Position numbers and translations under genes: made by a program. From an uncultured Paraburkholderia sp. (GTDB lineage: Bacteria; Pseudomonadota; Gammaproteobacteria; Burkholderiales; Burkholderiaceae): 64,000 bases of DNA. The stretch lies in contig CALNWN010000006.1 in NCBI GenBank assembly GCA_940746715.1, positions 62,001 through 126,000 on the forward strand. Reading direction: 5' to 3'. The notes beneath the pieces are model-generated. The model saw only the letters and a list, made by a program, of their open reading frames with translations. It was not told the DNA's origin and searched no databases. Shown piece by piece: positions 48,210 through 58,220 of this stretch (the first letter of the stretch is position 1; the number at the start of each line of letters is the position of its first letter).

Positions 48210-48312
48210 TTGTGCCTCGCTGTTCAATCAAAACGGCGCCCGCGCACAAACGCCCTTTCGCGTGAAAGCAGCATCAGCAAGGGCGGGCATCAAGACCGAA
48301 GCGGCCGGCCCC

Positions 48313-50219
48313 TCACGCCTGGTTCAAGGACTGCGCAGACAGCCTCTCGTCGATACGTGCAATTTCGCTGCCTTGCACGGGTCGGCCGAGCAGGAAGCCT
48401 TGTGCATGCGTGCAGCCGGAGCGCCGCACGAAATCCAGTTGCTCCTCAGTTTCGATACCCTCGGCCGTGGTCGGCATGCCGATCTCGCGCGCCAATGCGA
48501 CGATCCCTCGCACCACCGCTGCAGACTCGCGCCGATGCACGGACTCCTTGACGAACGAGCTGTCGATTTTCAGCTTGTCGAACGTGAAGCGCACGAGCGT
48601 GGACATCGTCGAAAAGCCGGTGCCGAAATCGTCGAGCGCGAGGCCGATGCCCAAGGCACGCAGCCGCGAAATATTGCGCCGCGTCACGATGTCGTCGTTC
48701 AGCAGCACGGTCTCCGTCACTTCGATGTTCAGGCGCTCGGGCGGCAGGCGCGTCTTGCGCAGCACGCCCGCCACGATGGAAGCAAACGTCTCCTCGCGCA
48801 GTTGCACCGGCGACACGTTCACGGCAACCGGCGCTTTGTCGCGCCACATGACCGCCTCCTTGCACGATTGCAGCAAGGCCCACTCGCCGGGCGCGAGTAT
48901 CAGTCCGGTGCGTTCCGCGGTGGGAATGAACGCGGACGGCGAGAGTTCGCCGCGCGTCGGATGAGTCCAGCGAATCAGCGCTTCGCGGCCCGTCACGGCG
49001 CCGTTCGCGAGATCCACAATCGGCTGGTACTCCATGCGCAATCCGCCGAACGTGCGCAATGCGCCTTCCAGGTCGCTGCGCAGCAGGCTCAGGCTTTCGT
49101 CGGAGACATGCTGCTCGGCATCGAAAATTACGTAGGCGCTCTTGCCGCTGCGCTTGACCGCGTACAGCGCACGGTCGACGCATGCTCCGGGTACAGCACG
49201 ACGCCCACGCTCGCGCCGATATGCACGAGCGCTTCGCTCAATGAGAATGGCCGCGCCAGCGTCTTGACGATGCTGTCCGCGAGCAGGCGCACATCGCGCG
49301 ACGGTTCGGGCGCTTCTGAAATGACCACGAATTCATCGCCTGCAAGGCGACCGACATCGTCGGACGCCGGCATCACTTCGCGCAGCCGAACCGCGGCTTC
49401 CTGCAGAATCTGGTCGCCCGCGGCATGGCCGAGACTATCGTTGATCGCCTTGAAGCCGTCCAGGTCGATCAGTAGAACAGCGAACAATCCGTCGCGTTGC
49501 GCAGCGCCGGCCGCCGTGCGTTCGAGCAGCAGCTCGTTGATGCGCGCCCGGTTCGGCAAGCCCGTCAGGCTGTCGTGATGCGCGAGCCGCTGACTGCTTT
49601 CGCGTGCGAGCAGCAGGGCCACGGTGTCGCGATTGCTACGCAGCACCACGGTCAGAAAACCAGCTGCGCAAAACGGCGCCTGAAACAGCAGCACGAGTTT
49701 TCCCGAGCCAGGCGACAGCGCGGCGCCGAGGCCGAGCAAACCGAGAATGAAGCCGATTTGCAGCATCACGAGCCGCGGCGTGGCCGCGTTACGTCCCGCC
49801 AGCCCGCCGACAACGCCGACCGCGCACACATTGCCCAGCAGAAAAAGCGTCGCGTCTGCGCTGATATTGCAGATCAGCGCGCCGAGCCCGAACAACGCGC
49901 TCCACAGAATGCTCGCAAACAGGAACGCCGCGGTGGGCGTAGGCAGATTCTGCGCGCTGCGATGGCGGCACAGCCAGATAAGCGCAAGACGCACGAACAG
50001 CAGCGCGACCACGGCGCCCGTCCACGTGGCGTACAGGAGGCTAGGGTGCAGATAGTAAGCGGTCGCGCAGACGCTGATTTCGCAGATGGACGCGAAGACA
50101 ATCGATGCGGTGCGCGTGAAAAGATTGGCGAGGAGTATCTGCCGGTTTTCGGCGCTGAGGTTCTGAGCAGAAGAGACGATCCACCTGAAAAATGGAGACC
50201 TTGGTTCGCTAAAAACCAT
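48313..50219 (-). CDS. Membrane-bound GGDEF-EAL protein, one frame break
   Basis: Starts MVFSEPRSPFFRWIVSSAQN. Six hydrophobic segments (residues about 45-205) form a sensor-type membrane domain. The GGDEF domain has DSLTGLPNRARINELL and RLAGDEFVVIS (AGDEF variant, tolerated for activity). After a frame break near 49180 the EAL domain shows GREALIRWTHP, NVSPVQL, EVTETVLL, LALDDFGTGFSTM, DKLKIDSSFVKE and AEGIETEEQ, the full set of catalytic residues, so phosphodiesterase activity is likely. It would make or break cyclic di-GMP at the membrane. Joined, about 635 residues. No target gene is obvious nearby. Confidence 0.92.
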
Positions 50220-50298
50220 GACCTACGCATTTTTAATGGTGGGTGGATCGAAACCGGCAGCGTGCGGGCTGATTATTACGTAAACGTTGGTCAAAAGG

Positions 50299-50505
50299 TT
50301 AATTCCGCCAGGCGGTGGCGGCGAGGGACGCGCTGCCATCCTCGGTCTCGAACCGGTAGCTTTTGTCGACGCGAACCCAGGGCTGTTCCTGGCGGCGCCG
50401 CGCCAGTTCGTCGCTGCGCCGCGTCAGCTCCTTTTCCGCCTTCAGCAGGTCGAGGCGCGCTGCGAGCCATTGCTCGCGGGTTCCGGTGGTATGTGTCGTG
50501 GTCAT
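50299..50505 (-). pseudogene. DUF899 (thioredoxin-like) protein, N-terminal fragment
   Basis: MTTTHTTGTREQWLAARLDL, KAEKELTRRSDELARRRQEQ and WVRVDKSYRFETEDGSASLA are the usual first 60 residues of DUF899 proteins, which normally run to about 240 residues with a thioredoxin-like fold. Here the frame stops after ATAWRN and the following 80 bases before the GGDEF gene have no trace of the rest. The 5' end and start codon look intact, so the gene has been cut by a deletion or a misjoin. Confidence 0.75.
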
Positions 50506-50628
50506 GGCTCTCTCCGTCGGGTTGGCTTCGTCGTTCGGTCCGTTTGGATACGACGTACTGGTTAGCGGTCGTGCTAGATTAGTATCGGGATTCCTGACGG
50601 TGGGAGTGACAAGTGTGGCGCGATTTCG

Positions 50629-51730
50629 ATGAAGACGGACCCGCTGATTCAGGCCGCGGCGCAGGCGCTCGCAGCCGGTGATCCGCTCAGCGCATTAAAG
50701 CGCGTCGCGCTGCGGGGCATCGCGATGGCGCAGCTCGGCGATCTGATCCGGGCGAAAGCGCGGCGCGCGCGTTCGGCGCGAGACACGCGGTGGCCCGCGC
50801 GCGGTGCGTCGTTGCAGAAGCGGAAATCGCGCTCGCGTCGCGCGATCTGGCGTGGCCGGCCAAGGCGCTCGGCGACGCACGCGCGACACTCGAAGCCTGC
50901 GGCGACCGCGCCAACGCCGCGCATGCAGGCTATCTCGAGGTCCGGCGACTGATGCTGATCGGCCGCATCGACGACCCGAGCGCATGCTTGACGCACTCGA
51001 CCCCGAACCGCTGCCGCCTGCCCTCAGGGCCGCGCACGAGCTGGTCGCAGCAGGCGTCGCGCTGCGGCGTTTGGAAAATGCTTCGCACACCTTGAAACTG
51101 CCGGCCGCGCGTCTGATCGCAGGCGGCGAAGAGCGGCTCTTGCTGCTCGACGAGGTGGAAGCCTTGCTCGCGTCGGACGCGCTGGTGGTCGCCGCATGCC
51201 GGCACGTCGTGCAAAAGGCCGGAACGGTTGTCTCGCTGACACGGCGTCCGGTGCTGTTCAATCTCGCCTATCAGCTTGCGCAGGCGTGGCCCGCCGATGT
51301 GCCGCGCGACACGCTGATCGCGGGCGCTTTCAGGACAAAGCATGCCGATGACACGTATCGCGCGCGCTTGCGGGTCGAAATGAGCCGGCTGCGCACCATG
51401 CTGCGCGCATTTGCTGATGTCGGTGCGACGCGGCGCGGCTTTGCGTTGGCGCCGCATCGCGGCAACCAGGTTGTGCTGCTCGCGCGACCCGTCGACGAAG
51501 CGCACGCGGCGATGCTCGCGCTTCTCGCCGATGGCGAGTCGTGGTCGAGTTCCGCGCTCGCGCTGGCGCTCGGCGCAAGCCAGCGCACCGTGCAACGCGC
51601 GCTCGATTCGCTCGCGGCCGCGGGCAAGGCCCAGTCTTTCGGCCAGGGACGCGCGCGTCGCTGGATAGCCCCGCCCGCGTCCGGATTCGCGACAACCTTG
51701 TTACTCCCCACGCCGGTTACGCTCAATTAG
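50629..51730 (+). CDS. Helix-turn-helix regulator, two frame breaks
   Basis: Starts MKTDPLIQAAAQALAAGDPL. Joined across breaks near 50760 and 50980 it reads through AHELVAAGVALRRLENASHT and AARLIAGGEERLLLLDEVEA, a helical body, to a C-terminal winged helix: LLADGESWSSSALALALGAS then QRTVQRALDSLAAAGKAQSF, and RARRWIAPP. This end resembles DeoR/GntR-like wings used as one-domain readers. About 367 residues. It lies nine bases before the beta-propeller gene, so the two are co-transcribed; the regulator probably controls its own operon. The body domain was not recognised. Confidence 0.65.
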
Positions 51731-51739
51731 GATGACAGC

Positions 51740-52399
51740 ATGAACCGATCAAACGCCACCATCATCCGTGAATACGGCCCGTTTCCCGACGTCCAGCAAG
51801 TGGGCGGCGTCACTTACGACGGCCGGCAGGTCTGGATCGCGGCCGGCAAGACGCTGAAGGCGTTCGATCCCGCGAGCGGCGAAACGCTGTGCGCCATCGA
51901 CATCGCCGCCGACGCAGGCACGGCCTTCGACGGCCAGCATCTGTCCCAGATCGCCGGGGGCCGCATTCACAAGATCGATCCCGCCAGCGGCCGCGTCCTG
52001 TCGACCATTCCGGCGCCCGGCGGCGACGGCGCTTCGGGACTCGCGTGGGCCGAAGGCTCGCTGTGGGTCGGCGAGTATCGCGAGCGCAAGATCCACCAGA
52101 TCGATCCGCAGACGGGCGCGGTGCTCTCCACCATTCAGTCGAATCGCTTCGTGACCGGCGTCACATGGGTCGACGGCGAGCTTTGGCACGGCACGTGGGA
52201 AGACGACGCGAGCGAGCTGCGGCACATCGATCCGCGTACCGGCGAGGTGCTGGAAAGCCTGGAGATGCCCGCGGGCGTCGGCGTGTCGGGTCTCGAATCG
52301 GACGGCGGCGGGCAGTTCTTCTGCGGCGGCGGCAATAGCGGCAAAGTGCGCGCGGTGCGGCGTCCTCAACGCGAGACGGGCGAAGCCGAAGTCAGATAG
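51740..52399 (+). CDS. Beta-propeller protein (YncE/glutaminyl-cyclotransferase-like)
   Basis: An intact 219-residue protein with about five blades of the form VGGVTYDGRQVWIAAGKTLK, FDPASGETL, KIDPASGRVLSTI, QIDPQTGAVLSTI, IDPRTGEVLESLEMP. The repeats match the six-bladed propeller of glutamine cyclotransferase and YncE-like proteins. There is no signal peptide, so it may be cytoplasmic. It is co-transcribed with the HTH gene before it; a sensing or enzymatic role is open. The final 20 residues are Arg-rich and may reflect a frame slip near 52350. Confidence 0.75.
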   Translation: MNRSNATIIREYGPFPDVQQVGGVTYDGRQVWIAAGKTLKAFDPASGETLCAIDIAADAGTAFDGQHLSQIAGGRIHKIDPASGRVLSTIPAPGGDGASGLAWAEGSLWVGEYRERKIHQIDPQTGAVLSTIQSNRFVTGVTWVDGELWHGTWEDDASELRHIDPRTGEVLESLEMPAGVGVSGLESDGGGQFFCGGGNSGKVRAVRRPQRETGEAEVR

Positions 52400-52438
52400 G
52401 CGGCATTCGCGTCGAGCCCGACACCGCGGGTGTGCGCA

Positions 52439-53384
52439 TCAGGCGGCCTTGCGCGCCTCGCGCCGCACGGCTTGCGGCGGCAGTCCAAAACCGCGTATGA
52501 ACGCCTCGCGCAGATGGCGCCGGTCGCGAAAGCCGGTTTCTTTCGCAATCACGTCCAGCGGATGCCGGCTCTGCTCGATCATCAGGCGCGCGGCTTCGAG
52601 CCGCAGACTTTCCACGGCCCGCGCCGGCGACTGCCCCGTTTCCAGCGTAAAGACGCGGCTGAACTGACGCGGGCTGAGGTTCACCTGCTCCGCCAGTTCG
52701 TCGACGGTAAGCGGGCGGCTCAGGTTCTCGCGCGCGTAATTCAGCGCGCGCTGGATGCGGTCCGACTTCGGCGCGAGGTTGAGCATTTCCGAGTGCTGCG
52801 ACTGGCCGCCCAAGCGCCGTTGGTGCATGACGAGCCTGTGCGCAACCGAGCGCGCCACCTCGGCGCCGAGATCCTTTTCGACCATCGCAAGCGCCATGTC
52901 CAGACCTGCAGTCATGCCAGCTGACGTCCACATCGGACCGTCGACGATATAAATGCGATCGTCTTCCACGCGAACGTCCGGAAAGCGCTTCTGCATTTCG
53001 CGCGCGTAGGCCCAATGCGTGGTGGCGCGGCGCTGCGCGAGCAGACCCGCCTCGGCGACCACGAAGCCGCCCGTGCAAATACCGCCGATGCGCCGCGCGC
53101 GGTCCTGTCCGGCGCAGAAACGCGAGTACGTCCTCAGGCGGTGGCACTCCCACTGGATCGTTGACGCCCGCGACGATCCACGTGTCGACCTAGCGGCGCG
53201 ACCCGACCGGCCGCGTACTGATGCTCATGCCCAGCGACGAACGCACCTCGCCGCCCGCCGTCGAAAAATTCTCCACGTGGTAGAATGGTTCGCTTACCAC
53301 GAGGTTCGCATATTCGAACGCCGCCTGAGTCGCGATCGCTATCACCTGAAAACCATCGCTCAGCAAATATCCGATGCGGTGCAT
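52439..53384 (-). CDS. GlxA-type AraC regulator (DJ-1/PfpI + AraC), one frame break and one in-frame stop
   Basis: Starts MHRIGYLLSDGFQVIAIATQ, the first strand of a DJ-1/PfpI domain, and continues VDTWIVAGVNDPVGVPPPED, then (after a break near 53116) IGGICTGGFVVAEAGLLAQR with the nucleophile-elbow Cys. The AraC DNA-binding end is RALNYARENLSRPLTVDELA and FSRVFTLETGQSPARAVESL. An in-frame TAG at 53190-53192 interrupts the DJ-1 domain. The stop is either a substitution error or a true nonsense mutation. The gene is divergent from an SDR gene 108 bases away, a typical regulator-target arrangement. Confidence 0.87.
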
Positions 53385-53492
53385 GCCGATTCCCCATGTC
53401 CGAAAACATGACCATATATGTCATTTGCGCCGTCGCCAAAACAGACCAGAATTCGCTCACACCGTCACAACCCAATGCGAAGGAGCGACACC

Positions 53493-54292
53493 ATGGCTGA
53501 AGCGCACAAAGGCACTGCACTGATCACGGGCGCGTCGTCGGGCATCGGCGCTATTTATGCCGACCGTCTTGCGAAACGCGGCTACGACCTGATCCTGGTT
53601 GCCCGCAACCGCGAACGCCTCGCCGCGCTGTCGAGCCGTATCACGACCGACACACGCTGCAGCGTCGAAATTCTGGATGCGGACCTGAACGACAAGGCGG
53701 GCCTTGCCGCCGTCTAAGCAAAACTGAAGGAAGACGCGAGCATAACGTTGCTCGTCAATACAATAACGCCGGCGTCGGCACGCATACGCCGCTCCTCGGG
53801 AGCGACGTCGACGCCATGCAGCGCATGATCGACCTCAACGTCAGTGCGCTGACACGGCTCACCTACGCGGCCGTGCCGGGCTTCGTCGCGCGCGGCAAGG
53901 GTGCGTTGATCAACATTGCGTCGATCGTGGCCATCGCGCCCGAGGTGCTCAATGGCGTGTATGGCGGCAGCAAGGCGTTCGTGCTGGCCTTCAGCCAGTC
54001 GCTGCATCATGAACTGGGCGACAAGGGCATTCAGGTGCAGGCCGTTCTGCCCGGCGCGACGGCGACCGAATTCTGGCAGACCGGCGACCTGCCGCTCGAA
54101 AACCTCGACAAGGCCATCGTGATGTCCGCCGACGACATGGTCGACGCCGCGCTGGTCGGCTTCGATCGCCGCGAGCTGGTCACCATTCCGTCGCTGCACG
54201 CGGTGCAGAAGTGGGAAGACTACGAGGCTGCGCGCCGCGCGATGGCCCCGCTGCTGTCGACCAATACGCCGGCCGCGCGCTATAAGGCCTGA
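53493..54292 (+). CDS. Short-chain dehydrogenase/reductase, in-frame stop plus 5-base duplication
   Basis: Starts MAEAHKGTALITGASSGIGA, containing the TGxxxGxG nucleotide-binding motif. NNAGVGTH and the active-site YGGSKAF (YxxxK) with an upstream Ser are present: FVARGKGALINIASIVAI and GVYGGSKAFVLAFSQSL. An in-frame TAA at 53715-53717 replaces what should be a Glu or similar codon, and CAATA is duplicated in tandem (CAATACAATA, near 53757), shifting the frame by five bases until NNAG. Without these the protein would be about 264 residues. Both lesions together suggest a genuine pseudogene more strongly than a single indel. Divergent from the GlxA-type regulator. Confidence 0.88.
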
Positions 54293-54307
54293 CCCGCAGC
54301 AACGAAC

Positions 54308-54346
54308 AGCCGGGCCGCGTCAGATTGGATTGCACGCGGCCCGGCT
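54308..54346. terminator. Hairpin terminator between SDR and MFS remnant
   Basis: AGCCGGGCCGCGT and ACGCGGCCCGGCT form a perfect 13-base-pair stem around a 13-base loop, 15 bases after the SDR stop, between convergent genes. Confidence 0.7.
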
Positions 54347-54361
54347 CGCTGCCCGGTCCAT

Positions 54362-54640
54362 TCAGGCATGCCGATGGCCGTGCCCGTTGCCGCTCATCGA
54401 CTGCGGCTCGTCGTACTCCTCTGAGATGTCCTTGTTCGTGTAGTCGCCGAGACGGGAAGCGGCGAACAGGCTCAGCAGCCCGCACACGAACACATAGAAG
54501 GCGATGGCGTAGCCCGAGTGATAGTAAGCGAACAGCGCGGTTGCGATGAGCGGCGCCGGGCCGCCCGCGATCACCGACGCCAGCTGATAGCCAAGCGATG
54601 CGCCGCTATAACGCAGCCGCAGCGGGCGCGGCTTTAGCCA
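54362..54640 (-). pseudogene. MFS transporter (MHS-type), C-terminal fragment
   Basis: The frame ends with YSGASLGYQLASVIAGGPAP, IATALFAYYHSGYAIAFYVF and then SRLGDYTNKDISEEYDEPQS, the last two membrane segments and tail of metabolite:proton symporter (MHS) proteins; RYSGASLGYQLASV is a family hallmark. Beyond about 54640 the sequence no longer fits and no upstream membrane segments exist. The rest of the gene, about 340 residues, is missing. The His/Gly-rich end (SGNGHGHRHA) is normal for the family. Confidence 0.78.
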
Positions 54641-54832
54641 GCCGCACGCGCTGCAACGTGGCGACTTCCGACTGCAAATCCGCAGACCGCACACACCATG
54701 CATGGTAAAAAAGCGCTGTCAGCGCGACAATTCACACCCATTCTTACTAACGGGCGGCGCGCCCGACTCTGCCCCGCCGGAAACTCAAGCAGAACAAATG
54801 GCGGATAACGACTGACCTATCACGGAGCCGGC

Positions 54833-55184
54833 ATGACCCTTCGTCCAACCTCCAGCATTCGCAGCTGGCACGCGCATGTCTATTTCGACGCGACGACTCG
54901 CGACAGTGCGTGGGCCTTCCGTGAGCAAATCGAAGCGCACTGGCAGGGCAAACTGCAAATGGGCCGCTTTCACGAGCGCCCCGTCGGGCCGCATCCGATG
55001 TGGTCGTATCAGCTCGCGTTCGCTCATGAGCAGTTCGGCGACCTAATCGGCTGGCTCACGCTCAATCACGGCGCGCTCGACATCTTTCGTGCATCCGAAC
55101 ACCGGCGACGCGCTGCGCGACCATCGCGACGCCGCGCTATGGATTGGCCGCTCGCACGAGCTCTCGCTCGGCGCGTTGATGTGA
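54833..55184 (+). CDS. DOPA 4,5-dioxygenase family protein, one frame break
   Basis: MTLRPTSSIRSWHAHVYFDA contains the WHAHVYFD motif whose His residues bind iron; GRFHERPVGPHPMWSYQLAF and LTLNHGALDI then (after a break near 55087) FVHPNTGDALRDHRDAALWI complete the domain, ending SLGALM. About 117 residues, standard length. Members cleave catechol rings such as DOPA, but bacterial substrates are mostly untested. It is convergent with the HiPIP gene (22-base gap). Confidence 0.86.
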
Positions 55185-55206
55185 CGAATCCGCCGCCGCG
55201 CGCCGC

Positions 55207-55512
55207 TCACATGTTCGTGTACGAACTGCACCAGCCGCGCGCCGCAACCTGTTTGTCGCCGAACAACGTGCAGCCGCCGTACGCGTCGGTGGCCTTGCCC
55301 TGAAACAGCGAACACGTGCCGCACTTCTGGTCCGCCGCATACTGCGGATACTTCGCCTTGTCGACCTTCGACGCGTCCTCTTTATAGCCCAGCGCCTGCG
55401 GATCGCTCTCGCTCAACGTATTGGCATCGGCGGCAAAGGCTGTGCGCGACAACACGAGCGAGGAGCCGACGCTCACGCTCATCAAGAGAAAATGGCGGCG
55501 CGAAGTTTTCAT
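55207..55512 (-). CDS. High-potential iron-sulfur protein (HiPIP)
   Basis: An intact 101-residue protein with a twin-arginine signal (MKTSRRHFLLMSVSVGSSLV). Four cysteines in the HiPIP pattern, KCGTCSLFQG, GGCTLFG and RGWCSSY, hold one [4Fe-4S] cluster that cycles between +2 and +3 in the periplasm. HiPIPs carry electrons for photosynthesis or for respiratory or oxidative reactions in non-phototrophs. It has its own start region next to the nitroreductase gene, on the same strand. Confidence 0.94.
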   Translation of the reverse strand: MKTSRRHFLLMSVSVGSSLVLSRTAFAADANTLSESDPQALGYKEDASKVDKAKYPQYAADQKCGTCSLFQGKATDAYGGCTLFGDKQVAARGWCSSYTNM

Positions 55513-55576
55513 TGTTTTTCTCCGAGAGTGATGGTGGGGCGTGCACGAACGAGAAGCGCGTTTTATTCGCGACCGC

Positions 55577-56335
55577 TCAATCGAGGAATCGCGTGAATTG
55601 TTCAACCGGTTCGCGCTCCGTGCGCAGTGCATTGACGGGCGCGCTTTCGTCGGCGAAACCGAGCGACATGCCGCACACCAATTGCTCATTCGGCGGCAGC
55701 CCGAGTTGCTCGGCGATCACCTGATGAAACGGTGTGAACGCGGCCTGCGGACAGGTATCGAGGCCACGCCCGCGCGCCGCCGTCATGATGGCTTGCAGGA
55801 ACATGCCGTAATCGAGCCAGCTGCCGCGTCCCATCACGCGGTCGATGGTAAAGAAAAGACCCACGGGCGCGCCGAAGAAGCGATAGTTCTGCGCGTGCTG
55901 CTCATGCATGCGCGCCTTGTCGCTCTTGCCGATTCCGAGCAGGCTATACAGATCTCAGCCGATCTTGCGGCGGCGGTCGATATAAGGCGACACCCATTCG
56001 CGTGGATAGTACGCATATTCCTCGCGATACAGCGTGTCGCGCTGCGGGTCGTCGTAGGCCGCCAGTAGCGCCTTCGAAAGACGCGTGAGCGAATCGCCCG
56101 TCAGCACATACACTTTCCACGGCTGCGTGTTTGTGCCCGACGGCGCGCGGCTCGCCACTTCGAGAATCGCCTCGAGGTCGGCGCGCGGCACGGGCGTTGG
56201 GAGAAACGCGCGGACCGAGCGGCGCGTGATCAACGCGGCATCGACCGCATCGACCGCATTGACAGCGTTGACAGCGTTGGCGGCGTTGGCGGCGTTGGCA
56301 GCTTGATAAGCGGCGTCATGAGCAGGACGGGTCAT
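55577..56335 (-). CDS. Nitroreductase family protein with in-frame stop and repeat-rich N-terminus
   Basis: MTRPAHDAAYQAANAANAAN begins with an Ala/Asn/Val/Asp repeat encoded by seven 9-base units, then ALITRRSVRAFLPTPVPRAD, SRAPSGTNTQPWKVYVLTGD (FMN contacts) and, late, GLDTCPQAAFTPFHQVIAEQ and CGMSLGFADESAPVNALRTE. All segments share one frame, but TGA at 55955-55957 interrupts ...RRRKIG / DLYSLLGIG where TGG (Trp) is expected. About 251 residues if read through. It would reduce nitroaromatics or quinones with NAD(P)H and FMN. The stop is one of four in this part of the window. Confidence 0.88.
56238..56300. repeat. Seven 9-base tandem repeats in the nitroreductase gene
   Basis: Units GCATCGACC (two), GCATTGACA, GCGTTGACA, GCGTTGGCG (two) and GCGTTGGCA follow each other without gap. 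They encode a three-residue repeat in the N-terminal extension before the catalytic fold. The unit length keeps the frame, so copy number can vary without killing the gene. Confidence 0.85.
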
Positions 56336-56542
56336 CGGCGGAATTCCGGCTGAAGCGGCATACGAATGGGCCGCAACGATTCTAGCGCGAGCGGCCGCTC
56401 TCACGCGGGCAGGCACGCAGCTTACTATCTGAATGCAAGCCGGAGCACCCGCGAACGCAACTGTCGTTTTGCGTTTATCCTCTTTGGACGCTTTTCGCAG
56501 TGTTCTCCATCGCAATCGTTTCGTTCCATTCCGGAGTTGAGC

Positions 56543-57555
56543 ATGCAATACCGCAAATTCGGCCGCACGGGCCTGACCGTTTCCCGCTTGTGTCTCGGCG
56601 CACCATGACTTTCGGCCTGCAAACCGAAGAAGACGCTTCGCGCCGCATTCTCGACACGGCTGCGGATGCAGGCGTGAATTTCATCGACACCGCCAATGTT
56701 TATCCGCTCGGCGGCGGCGAGGACATTGCAGGACGCGCCGAGGAAATCGTCGGGCGCTGGCTGAAGGGCAAGCGCGACCGCTTCATTCTGGCCACCAAGG
56801 CCGTGGGCAAAATGGGCCCGTCGGCATGGGACCAGGGCGCGTCGCGCAAACATCTGCTCGACGCCATCGACGCCTCGCTGCGGCGTCTCGGCACCGATTA
56901 CGTGGACCTTTACCAACTCCATTCCGACGACGCCAACACGCCCCTCGACGAAACGCTCGAAGCGCTGGATGTGATCGTGCGTTCGGGCAAGGCGCGCTAC
57001 ATCGGCGTGTCGAACTTTCTTGCGTATCGGCTCGCGCGTGCGCTTGGCCGCGCGGACGTGCTGCGCGTGGCGCGCTTTGTGTCCGTGCAGCCGCGCTATA
57101 ACCTGCTGTTTCGCCAGATCGAACGCGAACTGCTGCCTCTCGCCGCCGAGGAGCAACTCGCCGTCACGCCGTACAACCCGCTCGCGGGCGGCTTGCTGAC
57201 CGGCAAGCACAAGCTCGATGCCACGCCCACGTCAGGCCGCTTCACGGAAACCGTCGGCAAGGCGGGCGCGATGTACCAGGAGCGCTACTGGCATCAACGC
57301 GAGTTTGAAACCATCGAGCGGCTCAAGGCGATTGCCGCGCCGACCGGCAAGTCGCTCACGCGCATCTCGCTCGCGTGGGTGCTGGCGAATCCGCTCATCA
57401 CGTCGGCGATTATCGGCGCGAGCCGAGCCGAGCCGAGCCGAGCCGAGCAACTGGCGGATACGCTCGCAGCATCCGAGTTCGTGCTGGACGACGACATCAA
57501 GAAGCAACTGGATGAAGCCAGCGTCGAATACCGTTGGGGCGATGCCGCTCGCTAG
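56543..57555 (+). CDS. Aldo/keto reductase, one frame break
   Basis: Starts MQYRKFGRTGLTVSRLCLGA; a single base error near 56605 hides the join to MTFGLQTEEDASRRILDTAA. Catalytic residues are in NFIDTANVYPLGGG (Asp, Tyr), ILATKAVGKMG (Lys) and VDLYQLHSDD (His); the NADPH contacts are in the C-terminal GASRAEPSRAEQLADTLAA. The last segment carries a five-unit AGCCG microsatellite that adds residues relative to the usual GASRxEQ. About 337 residues, a normal length. Substrate range is wide and unknown here. Confidence 0.92.
57421..57448. repeat. Pentanucleotide microsatellite (AGCCG)5 inside the aldo/keto reductase gene
   Basis: Five exact AGCCG units plus AGC lie in the coding sequence. Loss or gain of one unit would shift the frame before the C-terminal 45 residues, whereas three units add five residues. 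Slippage here could switch the gene on or off. Confidence 0.85.
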
Positions 57556-57606
57556 TTCGAGCGTCGCGGCACAGCGCGCGTGCTTGCTATCCGCAATGTG
57601 CCGAGA

Positions 57607-58186
57607 TCAGCGCCCGTATCTCAGCACCGTGCTCGTGGCCGCAATCACATGATCCTTCATGGCGGCGAGGAGCGCGTCTCTCATCAAGCCGGCGGGCAGC
57701 GCATCGGGCGCGAGATCGAGTGCATAAACCTGCGCGATATAGTGATGCGGCACCTCGCCGACCGGCGGGCACGGTCCGAAATATCCGGGGCCGCCCGTCC
57801 GGTTCGTTCCGCCGATGCTGCCGGGCGGCGCTGCGTCCCCTGCACCGAGCGCTGTGACCGAAGGCGCAATGCCGTAGAGCACCCAATGCACGATGCCGAG
57901 CCCCTTCCGCGCCATCGGGGTCGAAGATCGTCACGGCGTAGCTTTTCGTGGCCGCCGGCGCGTTGCGCCATTGCAGCGCGGGCGACACGTTGCCGCCGCC
58001 GCAGTTGTTCGCACTGGCCGCGTGTGACGAGTCCAGCGTGCCGCCTTCGGCCAGACCGGGCGACGTCAGCGTGAACGCGGCGTCAGCCGCATACGCATTT
58101 AACTGCACCGCGGCGAACGCGAACGCGGCGCCTGCAACCAGGCAAGTCAGGCGCCGTAAAGCGCCAGGTTGAGGCTTTCGAGTCAT
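57607..58186 (-). CDS. YbhB/YbcL-type PEBP (Raf-kinase-inhibitor-like) protein, one frame break
   Basis: MTRKPQPGALRRLTCLVAGA with a signal sequence ending AYA, then AAFTLTSPGLAEGGTLDSSH and CGGGNVSPALQWRNAPAATK, SYAVTIFDPDG, and after a break near 57913 IVHWVLYGIAPSVTALGAGD, GTNRTGGPGYFGPCPPVGEV and HHYIAQVYALDL. The DPD, HWV and GPCPP blocks shape the anion-binding pocket of PEBP-fold proteins. About 193 residues, probably periplasmic. Bacterial roles are not settled. Confidence 0.88.
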
Positions 58187-58220
58187 CACTGTTTGCTCCG
58201 GCCATTCTTGCCAGTCGAGG

